Assembly (NCBI GenBank): GCA_023213315.1
Contig: JAKCPI010000872.1
Span: 434,001 to 498,000 of the forward strand
Reading direction: 5' to 3'
Source: Euborellia annulipes
Taxonomy: Eukaryota; Arthropoda; Insecta; Dermaptera; Anisolabididae
DNA length: 64,000 nucleotides
Shown here: positions 55,964 to 64,000 of the stretch, one piece after another
Numbering within the stretch: position 1 is the first letter of the stretch
How the letters are laid out: each line of letters opens with the position of its first letter
Made by a program: the position numbers and the translations under genes
Notes under the pieces: model-generated
Database searches by the model: none
What the model saw: the letters and a program-made list of their open reading frames with translations, nothing else
What the model was told of the DNA's origin: nothing

Positions 55964-57119
55964 ATTTATAGCTTTATAAATTTTCATACAGTATATTTTT
56001 TTTAAATATAAATATCAATAATAATAATAAAAATAAATATTTTTAAATCATAAAATAAAGCTTTTTTTTTTTAAATTCAAATTGCAATTTTTTTAAATTA
56101 TATTGGTATTTTAAGTGCATTTTATAATAAAATTTTTTAAAATTCTAATAAATTATCAAATACTTTTGCATCGAAATGAAATTATATTTATTTTTTCATT
56201 TAGAGTTGAATAATTTTTTTATCAAATTAGAGATTGTCATACACATCCTATCAAATGAAAAAATTAGTAAAAAAAATCGTTTCATGTCAATGGATAATTG
56301 GAAAACGCGTGTAGACCGAGTTGGACAAATATTTTTAAAAAAATTATCAAGTACTAAAATAAATTAAGAGAATTATATCAATATCTCCGCTCCTCCAGTT
56401 CTCGGATTAGTTAAATCCATACAAAATTATTATTATTATTATTTTTTTTATTTAATGAATTTTGAAAACAAAAACATTTTAATTAGCCTATAAAACATAT
56501 ATTTTTGAAATTATAATAGTCAACTCCGAAGGGAATAAAGTATTCATTTTAATATATTTTGTATGTACAATTTTAAAAATCTCATCTCTCATCTACCCCC
56601 TATCGAATTTATACTTGCAAAACACAAAAGTTTCTATTCTCCCACACCCCTCAGAACACCTAAAATTACACTAGACACTTGGATTCTTACTTTATTTATT
56701 ATTAATTTTTTAAATTTATTTTTAAAATAAATATTTATTGAAAACTCGCCAGGACTGTTGTAAATGGATTAAAAATCAATTAAGGTTAGGTCAAAGCACC
56801 CCATTGAGTTGCAGAGTAAAAAAACAAAAAATATATTTAGATGTAGGCCTATATATTCTTTATAATCTCTTTAGTCATTGACAAAAATCTCAGAACTCTA
56901 AGGTTTCGGCCACTTAACAGCATGCCTCAGTGAGAATCTATGCTATTAACCTATTCTCAATTATTCGAGGAACAGGCTACCTCGTAAGGAGGAATTTTTT
57001 TGATTTGAGATTTTCTTAAAAGATAATTATTTTAGGGTTTAAGTATGTAGGTAGCTGCTTCGACTTTTAAGGTTTATGTGCTGAACCTATCGGGTGGATG
57101 GGAAGGAATAGAAATGGAT
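55964..57119. other. AT-rich DNA, no gene
   Basis: Low-complexity AT tracts. A 63-codon frame at 56176-56367 lacks any recognisable feature. Confidence 0.35.
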
Positions 57120-57700
57120 AAGTTCTAACGTAAATCTCTGTCGAGTGTCATGCGGAGTAGGTGCGCTTGGGCTAGCTCCCGCTATCAAGACAATTTTCTC
57201 GGCTACTTTCATTATTGCTTACTGTTCCTGCTCCAAATGCATTGAAATAGTTGATTGCATCGAACCATTAAGGCCCCTAAAGCTGATGCCACGTCCAAAA
57301 CAATAAAATCCGTACGGGAACTTGTCGAAGATGAAGATTTCCTGAACAAGCTCGTCGATGCACTCGAACCGGCGCTGACGAAGATCGTCGAAAACCTGAC
57401 TGCCGGAATCAAAAAGGAACTGAATGTTTTAAAGAGAAAAACTTTTAATAAACTCGACCTTCTTGAACAACAATCAAAACGCAATTCCATTATAATTCAT
57501 GGTGTGCCAGAGGGCGGTGCAGGTGAGGAGGAAACAGTAGGCTCTTTGAAGAGTGTTCTCTCTGAAAAATTCAATATTGAGCTCGAAGACAGAGATTTTG
57601 ATTGCTGCTATCGACTCGGCCGCAAAACCACCCACAATGTTGAACACAAGCAACCCCGGCCTCTACTGTATGTAAATTACACAGGGCAACAAAAAGGAAC
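57120..57700 (+). pseudogene. ORF1-like fragment of a non-LTR retrotransposon
   Basis: The open frame 57255-57713 gives an N-terminal region (VRELVEDEDFLNKLVDALEP), a coiled-coil-like helix (IKKELNVLKRKTFNKLDLLE) and an RRM-like start KRNSIIIHGVPEGG...DRDFDCCYRLGRK...PRPLLYVNY. This layout is common in ORF1 proteins of insect non-LTR elements, which bind element RNA. A stop (TGA at 57252) precedes the frame and no ATG is in frame, so the start is lost. The end runs into the R1 foldback near 57700. GC-rich text at 57130-57240 may be its 5' UTR. No ORF2 follows. Confidence 0.65.
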
Positions 57701-57710
57701 TTTTTTTTGT

Positions 57711-58570
57711 TGACTGAGAATTTTAAGGTATTTCTGGGTATTTGGGTACGCTGATTCCAAAAATGCCATCAGTTTTGCCCCATCACGTCAGATTTTTAGA
57801 GCTATAGAGAAAATAAAATTTTAGTAGAAAATGTAGCCCTTAAATGGCTCTAATTTTATATTACCTGGATTTTTTTAAGGCAACACCCTTTAAAAATATG
57901 CAGATAGTTATAATACATATAAATTTTAAGTTTCATCCCAATCGGAGGTCATTTAGACGTGCCGCAAACGGTATAATATTTAATAAAGTTAGTGCCCATG
58001 ACCAGATGTTCAAAGAGAATACATAAGCTTCTCGTTGATAGGGTTCGCTTTTTAATTCAATTGAAGTCCATTTTTTTCGACCAGTGAGTGTACTTGCGCT
58101 TTTTCTTTGGTGACGTTTTTATTAATAATTTCGTTAATAATTAACAGATTTTTAAGAATAAATGCTTTTTATAAAGCCAAAGAACTATAGTATAACGTAA
58201 ATATATGTTTTTTTTCATTCAGGGATACCTACAATTGCATTAGGGGTGACCAAAACAAAAAAAAAACTGAAAAAATTCGATTTTTCTAAACTTTTAGCCG
58301 TTTGCGGCACGTCTAAATGACCTCCGATTGGGATGAAACTTAAAATTTATATGTATTATAACTATCTGCATATTTTTAAAGGGTGTTGCCTTAAAAAAAT
58401 CCAGGTAATATAAAATTAGAGCCATTTTAGAGCACATTTTCTACTAAAATTTTATTTTCTCTATAGCTCTAAAAATCTGACGTCATGGGGCAAAACTGAT
58501 GGCATTTTTGGAATCAGCGCTACCCAAATACCAAGAAATACCTCTCAGTCAACAAAATCACTGTTGCCCA
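57711..58570. mobile_element. R1-family foldback element
   Basis: GTTGACTGAG...AAGGTATTTCT at 57711 is inverted at 58530-58546. Arms of ~250 bp share GGCATTTTTGGAATCAGCG, AGAGCACATTTTCTAC and GGAGGTCATTTAGACGTGCC. The loop (57980-58220) matches the 29780-29990 loop of another R1 copy (TAGGGTTCGCTTTTTAATTC). It interrupts the ORF1 fragment. Confidence 0.75.
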
Positions 58571-59227
58571 GTGTTATTTTTGTATTTTCTTGTGCTTTTA
58601 AATCAATCTTTTGGTAATTTATATAGCCATTTAAGATTAAGGTCACTGTCCTAATCGAAGTAAAAGATTATTATAAATTATTTTACAATTAGTTTGGATG
58701 ACGGCATCTCGATTGCATGAGAATGGATGATCGGGGGGGGGGGAGGGGGGGAGGGAGAATATTCTAAACTTGTCCTTGTTTCATTTAATACAATTTCATT
58801 CTTCTATTAAAAATTAATATCAATACTATTCTATTTGCAAACAACAATCTCACATTTATATTTAAAAGAAAAAGAAAACAAGTGAATGCACAAATTTAAG
58901 TGACCCCCAATACATAAACTCATAGATAGATTATTTAACCATGTCCTGACATGACCTTTCCCTTTCCTCTTTCCCTGTCCCTCCTGAGGCAGATATATGA
59001 TTAAAATGTATATTAGATAAAATAATAATTTCTCTTTGATATTACCGAGTATTGTCTTGGGCCTGCTCTTTAGAACATTAGGCGGGCCATTATCATAGTG
59101 GACAGAGAGACTTAATATACTCACTATTTTGCCTGTTTGACCTTTAACTTAAAAATTTGTATTATATTTTTTATTCTTTTTTTCCTCATATTTATACACT
59201 TCGTAATACTTTTGTTTTTTGTTTTTG
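58571..59227. other. AT-rich DNA with a G-rich tract
   Basis: G-rich tract at about 58733-58757. The 97-codon minus-strand frame at 58831-59124 has no recognisable domain. Confidence 0.35.
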
Positions 59228-59875
59228 TTTTTTACAACGCTTTTATTAACTTGCTTTCCTGTTTTTCCGACAAATCTGCAAATCGAAATTACGACCAGTT
59301 CTACTTATTCTAGAGCTTTAAAATTTTATACACATATGTAACTCCCGTGACAATGCAATATTTGATGTGTCTCATCTTTGTATGTCAATTAATTTCAAAA
59401 TGGCAAATTTTTCCTATTTATAATTAATTTAAAGTTTTGAACATTGACAGAGGTGTTAAATAGCCTTTACACTACAAAACGTGCTATTCAAAATAATTAA
59501 AAATTTAATAAAATCAAAATGGCGGCCTGCTAATCACATTTTCATTGTTTGGTCCGACAAAGTTAGCGATCAAAATTACGACCAGTTCTAGTTAATCTAG
59601 AGCTTTAAAATTTTATACATATATGTAACTCCCGTAACAATGCAATATTTGATGTGTCTCATCTTTGTAAATCAATTAATTTCAAAATGGCGGCCGATCA
59701 ATAAAAGGGGAGGTAAAATTTTATAATCAACATTTCTCCTATTTATAATTAATTTAGAGTTTTGAACATTTGCAGGGGTGTTAAATATCCTTTACACTAC
59801 AAAATGTGCTATTCAAAATAATTAAAAAAGTTAGCGATCAAAATTACTACCAGTTCTAGTTAATCTAGAGCTTGG
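59228..59875 (+). repeat. S repeat block (two units and a partial)
   Basis: Starts CAACGCTTTTATTAACTTGC like the block at 4395. Anchor motifs (ACGACCAGTTCTA) recur at about 59291, 59578 and 59847, with shorter spacing (287, 269 bp) than the first array. It ends abruptly at CTAGAGCTT where the Penelope-like element begins. Confidence 0.75.
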
Positions 59876-59881
59876 GTGTCT

Positions 59882-60140
59882 AAAGGTTACCGCCCTATTA
59901 ATGTTAAGTTGGATGTAGCAAGTTTCTTTAAAATATCTTTTGTGCCAATTTTCTTCTCTACAGGGAACCTTAACTGACTCCAAATCAAAATTAAAATTAT
60001 GGCTTAAGTCTTGCGAATGTTGTTGTAGGGCTGTAACATTGTTAGTTTTGCCAACCGACCTTCTATGTTCATCCACGCTCTTTTTGTGTTTCCAATATAA
60101 ATCTTATTGCAGTCCTTGCACTCAATTTGGTAAACTGTGC
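59882..60140 (-). pseudogene. PLE GIY-YIG endonuclease domain, two frames
   Basis: VYQIECKDCNKIYIGNTKR gives the 'xxY-YIG' motif with the C-x2-C pair typical of PLE endonucleases. After a one-base shift DEHRRSV continues, with NNVTALQQHSQDLSH, then NFDLESVKV and ENWHKRYFKETCYIQL, the usual 'W..R...E...I' C-terminal pattern. There are two frame changes relative to the RT, so it is inactive. Confidence 0.82.
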
Positions 60141-60168
60141 TATGAATTTTATTTTTTTTATCTTTGTC

Positions 60169-60894
60169 TTAAGTATTATATAAGAACATTAAGTTTCCAG
60201 TTGTTTTTGGAATAATATTTATTTTATATTTATGGAATATGGCTTTAATTTTATTAAAATCACGGGTGAAAGTTTTTGGGAAAAAACCGAAACTTTCTTT
60301 TTCTATTTTATTGATAAGCGAGGGAGATGGGGGTGGTGAGTTGTTTAGTTTTGCTATTTTTGTCTTTGTTTTATTTATAATTTTGTTTGTTAAAGGAATG
60401 GGGTAATTGTTATTTTTCGTTATTTTTATATATTTTTTTATATTATTTTCCCAAAAACAACGGTCACTTAAACTCAAAATTCTATAGAGTAGGCCCTCGA
60501 GAACATTCATTTTATGTGTCATTGGGCTGGACGAATGAAAGTTTAAAATAATATTGCTGGAGTAAGGTTTTTGATACCAGTCAATACCTATATTGGGCGC
60601 TCTGTTGTAAAGGGTCATATCAAGAAAGTTAATACAATTATTTTTTTCCATTTCAACTGTGAATTTTAGAGCACTATTGTATGCGCTAATTTTCTCCAGT
60701 ACGCTTTCAACTTGGTCCCGTTTTAATGCTGTAATGCAATCGTCAACATACTGGAAGAAAAAGACAGGGTTGATTTTGTCTATGGCAGTTTTATGGAAAT
60801 CATGCATAACTAAGTTTGCAAGAGCAGGTGCCATGTTTGTTCCCATTCCTATGCCTTCTTTTTGTTTAAAATAATTATTATTGAATTTAAAACA
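60169..60894 (-). pseudogene. PLE reverse transcriptase, C-terminal two thirds
   Basis: The frame reads GCFKFNNNYFKQKEGIGMGT, then NMAPALANLVM (block B), then FFFQYVDDCITAL with the catalytic YVDD, then CINFLDMTLYNR, WYQKPYSSNIIL (the 'YxKPT' region) and a thumb/linker rich in Lys/Asn ending NLMFLYNT before a stop. The catalytic aspartates are intact. The N-terminal fingers and block A are missing, and the endonuclease is in another frame. Confidence 0.85.
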
Positions 60895-60895
60895 G

Positions 60896-61043
60896 CCTTT
60901 TTTAGTGCCTATTTTAAGTTAAAATAGCCAATTTCAATTTTTTACGAGCTATACATAGCCTAAATTTAAAATTTTTTTGAATTATCAAGAAAATATTTCA
61001 AGGGGGGTAATTAATACAACAATTACAATAAATCCGAGCCCTA
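60896..61043 (-). mobile_element. TAGGGCTCGG-family fragment (reverse)
   Basis: Matches 37940-38050 of the 37572 element in reverse (TATGTATAGCTCG region, TTATCAAGAAAATATTTCAAG) and ends AAATCCGAGCCCTA at 61043. Only one end is present. Confidence 0.7.
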
Positions 61044-61743
61044 ATAATAACACACTTAAATTTGCTCACTTGGGAAATGTATGTTAAGTGGTGATTGAAG
61101 AATTGAAGAAAAGAAATTGATTTTAAAATCATTATACTTAGATTAGACACAAATTATTTTTAATTATATTTTTTTTTTCCTCAAAAAAAGATCAAATTAT
61201 TTCTTTTGAGATTTAACTGTTTTAAAAGAATGAATTGTTTAATTTAAAATTTTTTTTTTTAGTGATCTTTGTAAACACGCAAACATTTTTTTTTTTTTTT
61301 TTTTGTTATTTTTTACTCAATATGAAAATTACCATTGAGGCAAGCGTAACAATGATCCTCATCAACAGATTGAAGGAGTCAATTTAAAATTAAATAAATA
61401 ACATTTCTGATTAGAGAATTTTGTTTTAAAATAAAAAAAAAATAAGATTTTATAAAAGGGTGGATAATAATATTAGTATAATCGATAGGTGGTGGGATCG
61501 CGAAATAAATTGTGTTAGAAAATATTGGGAAAAGGTCAATGTTTGGGTTAATAATAGCAAGTAAATGGTTTCATTTTTATGCTCTAGGGTTATTTAAATT
61601 TAAAGAAATTTATTAAAAAAATTAAAAAAATCCTTTTGTATAAAAAATTTTGTGATGGTCAGCCGTAGAAAAATGGTCATCGTGCGCATTTGACAAACTG
61701 AACTTACTAGGATCATAATTTAAAAAATGGGGAATACAAAATT
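61044..61743. other. AT-rich DNA between the PLE remnant and an upstream ORF
   Basis: T-rich runs (61286-61304). ATTGAGGCAAGCGTAAC at about 61335 stands out but was not matched elsewhere. No gene. Confidence 0.35.
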
Positions 61744-62374
61744 CTAATCGGGGAGAATTAGGCCCGTTAACGTGTGACTTTTGTCTGTTACATCAAATAG
61801 AGATAGCTCGGGGTAAACAACGACTGAGCGGTTTGACAGTGTGGCTGGAGGTAGCAGGAAAAATCTTTTTCGAAAGTCAAAAAGAGACTGGGCAAAATTA
61901 TTAGCAGTAGGGAAAGCTGTAGAGCATAGCTGAATTTTAATATGACTAGAGTCTTCAGTATGAGAAACATGGGAGTCGAGATTTTCGAAAACATCTTTAT
62001 TGGAATTAGAAATTTCAAGGGGGTCGGTATCAAGGACGGTTTCATAATTAAAATTTGATGGACTGTCATTATTTGATTCGTTGTTTTCCGTGAAATCTTC
62101 TTCTGGAATTTGAGGAATAGACTGTGAATCGACTGGGACCTGGATGTTAGCCAAGTCAGACTGCCCTTCATTTTAAATATGGATTTGAAAATTTTCGAAA
62201 TTAGAATGGATTTCACTACGAAGAGTTTCTAACTTTTTTTAGCCTAGTGCCAAAATTTTGTATTTCAGTTTTAAGATCATTAAACATGTTTTTGGTTTGT
62301 TTGGAGAAGGCTTGGTTCATTTGTTGAATAGATTGAAAGTACGCCACTACTTCTTCAAACATTTTTAAAACCAT
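61744..62374 (-). pseudogene. Coiled-coil plus acidic protein, possibly the 5' ORF of the PLE
   Basis: From an ATG at about 62374 (minus) the frame gives MVLKMFEEVVAYFQSIQQMN, QAFSKQTKNMFNDLKTEIQN, FGTRLKK. A shift at an A7 run near 62238 leads to LETLRSEIHSNFENFQIHI, a stop, then NEGQSDLANIQVPVDS and the open frame to 61744. The N-terminal part is helical with hydrophobic spacing like a coiled coil. The middle is Asp/Glu/Asn/Ser-rich. The end (FRKRFFLLPPATLS, YPELSLFDVTDKSH) is more hydrophobic. No family is recognised. It lies upstream of and in the same direction as the PLE RT, so it could be that element's upstream ORF; this is inference only. Confidence 0.4.
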
Positions 62375-62424
62375 GGGTTAAATATCGACCTGATTCTGAC
62401 TGGGATATTTTGAATTATAAAACT

Positions 62425-62727
62425 TCCCCCCCCTTTTTTTTGATCGGCCGCCATTTTGAAATTAATTGACATACAAAGATGAGACATATCAAATATTGCA
62501 TTGTCACGGGAGTTACATATGTGTATAAAATTTCAAAGCTCTAGATTAAGTAAAAGTGGTCGGAATTTCGATCGGCAACTTTGTCGGAACAAACAATGGA
62601 AATGTGATTAGAAGGCCGCCATTTTGAATTTAATTAATTTTTAATTATTTTGAATAGCACATTTTGTAGTATAAAGTCTATTTAACACCTCTGTCAATGC
62701 TCAAAACTTTAAATTAATTGTAAATAG
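62425..62727 (-). repeat. S repeat unit (reverse)
   Basis: Reverse of one S unit (TTTTTTTGATCGGCCGCCAT, GAGACATATCAAATATTGC, TATTTAACACCTCTGTCAA). It is cut at GTAAATAGGAG where the hammerhead-like motif begins. Confidence 0.75.
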
Positions 62728-62815
62728 GAGCTCTGAAGATGGCCTTGACCAGTGGCCGAAAAGTCAGCCTGGAACGGCAATAATAAAAGAAATAATTTTG
62801 GCTGCCTATGTCTTG
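62728..62815 (+). mobile_element. Penelope-type terminal segment with hammerhead-like motif
   Basis: AGCT, CTGAAGA, TGGCC...GGCC, GAAA, AGTC, AGCC at 62728-62770, then ATAATAAAAGAAATAATTTTGG. AGCT/AGCC can pair weakly and GGCC/GGCC forms stem II. The segment has the look of PLE ends, though it is on the strand opposite to the RT at 60169. Confidence 0.4.
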
Positions 62816-62820
62816 GATTT

Positions 62821-63149
62821 TTTTTTTGCTTCCTTAATAAAAACGTTTCTAATTATACTGTATATTCTTATTAAAAATTACAATATTCAGTAGAGAATAC
62901 AAGTAACATAAAAAGACTAAATAATTATCTATTATCAAAGAGTTCTTCTTCTTTTCTCGCCTTATACTGGCTGTGCGGGGTAGGCAAGTATTTTATCAAA
63001 ACCTACTATTTAATAAAAATATAGACTATATAAAATTTGCTAATCTAGTTCCACCTGTCTGTTCTCAAATCTACGTAAACAATAAAATTTCCCGTTTCCT
63101 CCATAGGGAATATATGGGGAGGATAATCAATTTTATGCATTAGCCTTTC
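62821..63149. other. AT-rich DNA, no recognised feature
   Basis: No repeat copy or coding signal was seen. Confidence 0.35.
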
Positions 63150-63417
63150 CAAGGGCGGATACAAGGGGGGGGGGGGGGGGTAAAGGGAGTAATTACTCCC
63201 CCCTAAGATTTGAAAAAAATACTTTTTTTCGAAAAATAATTTATTTTGAATGTAAAATTTTAAAAATTAATACTTAAAAATTTGATTTGTATTTATATTC
63301 TGGCAAAAAAGTACAGAATGCGCCTTTAAATTACCGAAATTAAGAAAAAATTGTGTGTTGTGCGGCCAGTCACACCAGATTACTCCCCCCCGAGAAACAT
63401 TTCTGGATCCGCCCTTG
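63150..63417. mobile_element. GGCGGATCC-family MITE
   Basis: Starts CAAGGGCGGATACAAGG and ends CTGGATCCGCCCTTG. It is the inverse of 9373-9646. Flanks AGCCTTTC and TCCCTTTC match at 6 of 8. It carries the D-type half-hairpin in reverse at about 63355 (GTCACACCAGAT). Confidence 0.82.
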
Positions 63418-63534
63418 TCCCTTTCTCATTGTAGTCATTCCAAGACGACCTTAAATAATACAAGAGGCAGTGCACGCGGGCCCGATTCAATATGGCTGAA
63501 GGCGCACAGTGCAGCTATTAGTATAATTTTAACA

Positions 63535-63610
63535 AAACTGTGAGTGTTGTTAAATATATCTATAACTTGTCAAGTCCGAATCTTGAATAAATAGATCATA
63601 ATAAATATTT
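63535..63610 (+). repeat. SINE tail fragment
   Basis: TGTTAAATATATCTATAAC and AAGTCCGAATC match the tails at 28740 and 29170. The tRNA-like head is absent. Confidence 0.55.
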
Positions 63611-63631
63611 AACTATTAGTAGATTATTCTT

Positions 63632-64000
63632 AGGGCCGGTTGCTTCATCCTGGGTGAGCTTGTTAGCCCCGACTTTTTTTTGTAGTGCAGAAACCCACTT
63701 CAGTTTTATTTTTATAGTAAAATATACGATATTTCATCATTTTATTGCTAAAAGAAGTATTCTAGAAGTACATATATTTGTTATTTTACCTTATATTCTA
63801 CTTATTTTATCAATAAAATGATGAAATGTCGTATATTTTATAAAATATGTTATAGGCTAGGGCCCGCTTGCATCAGATCTCGTCGCCATATTTAGCCCTG
63901 AGTTAACCTCACTTTTGAGTAATTTCATATAGATATATGGGGAATTGGAGCCAAGGTCCGGGCTAAAGTTAGCCCAGGCCCAAAGTCGGGGCTAAGATTT
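63632..64000. mobile_element. Foldback element cut by the window end
   Basis: Begins GGGCCGGTTGCTTCATCC. TTAGCCCCGAC (63663) is inverted at 63985 (GTCGGGGCTAA), and an inner pair (ATATTTCATCATTTTATTG at about 63729; complement near 63812) forms a stem. GGGCCGGTTGC-type ends are met in animal hAT-like MITEs. The right end lies beyond 64000. Confidence 0.5.

Larger units (their letters stand above)
59876..60895 (-). mobile_element. Penelope-like retroelement (PLE) remnant
   Basis: Minus-strand order: reverse transcriptase (60894-60169), then GIY-YIG endonuclease (about 60140-59885). RT plus GIY-YIG in this order is diagnostic of endonuclease-bearing Penelope-like elements. The 5' part of RT is lost where a fragment of the TAGGGCTCGG family begins (60896), and S repeats abut the 3' side. 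Confidence 0.85.

Noticed and set aside
61788..62216. 142-codon minus-strand ORF rich in Ile/Leu/Phe/Ser
   Set aside because: It overlaps the more protein-like acidic frame (62154-61744) in another frame and looks like its shadow.
1..64000. CRISPR arrays, bacterial operons, phage or organelle DNA
   Set aside because: No regularly spaced repeats with unique spacers and no long prokaryotic-style ORFs. Composition and splice sites are those of an animal nuclear genome.

Overview
This window is eukaryotic, AT-rich, intergenic or intronic DNA from an arthropod, most likely an insect or crustacean. The species cannot be named from the sequence. The best evidence is one well-formed exon of a Beaten-path-like (Beat) immunoglobulin-domain protein at 3418-3626 (minus strand), with a GT donor and an AG acceptor. 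No other host exon was convincing. There are no bacterial-type operons and no rRNA, CRISPR or functional tRNA genes.

Almost everything else is layered mobile DNA. I assigned families by terminal inverted repeats (TIRs), target-site duplications (TSDs) and comparison of copies within the window. (1) Many short hAT-like non-autonomous elements have ends such as CAGTGGCGTAAC or TAGGGCTCGG, and most are bounded by 8-bp duplications (9373, 9766, 11430, 12562, 25416, 30616, 37572, 50249, 50356, 50936, 54910, 55494). (2) A dispersed ~1-kb family, called D here, starts with an ~84-bp hairpin (copies at 10449, 19097, 31528, 33309, 35996, 42452, plus fragments). (3) Foldback families include a giant palindrome at 6812-9230 and the R1 family at 1580, 29612 and 57711. 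(4) A composite repeat joins a ~320-bp tandem unit (S) to a foldback (B), at 4395-5950 and 27395-28180, with further S blocks at 59228 and 62425. (5) Retroelements include a 5'-truncated non-LTR element with a perfect 16-bp TSD (52607-54322), two jockey-like 3' fragments (20040-20967, 33656-34268), an ORF1 fragment (57255), a Penelope-like element with reverse transcriptase and GIY-YIG remnants (59876-60895), a solo LTR with TG...CA ends and a 5-bp TSD (12327-14612), and a paired tRNA-derived SINE insertion with a 12-bp TSD (28498-29265).

Region by region: 0-6 kb holds a SWIM-domain transposase remnant, an R1 foldback, the Beat exon and the S-B composite. 6.8-12 kb holds the giant palindrome, hAT MITEs, and D with a nested MITE. 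12.3-14.6 kb is the solo LTR split by a 1.8-kb hAT-like element. 19-23 kb holds D, a jockey RT fragment, and a minisatellite/(TA)n block with repeated hammerhead-ribozyme-like cores. 25-31 kb holds nested hAT elements, a B-S composite and the SINE pair. 31.5-38.6 kb holds D copies and a four-level nest. 41.3-44.6 kb is a ~1.1-kb direct duplication flanking a D copy. 46.9-52.5 kb holds TIR elements, a 39-base G run and a DUF4817-type palindrome. 52.6-64 kb holds LINE, hAT and Penelope remnants.

The most unusual signals are the recurrent hammerhead-like motifs beside 'GAAACGT' cores, the D-family hairpin module that also occurs inside an unrelated hAT MITE family, and the minisatellite block at 21.76-23.11 kb. 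All transposon genes visible here are fragments or carry frameshifts or stops. All copy comparisons were done by eye, so junctions may be off by a few bases except where a TSD fixes them.
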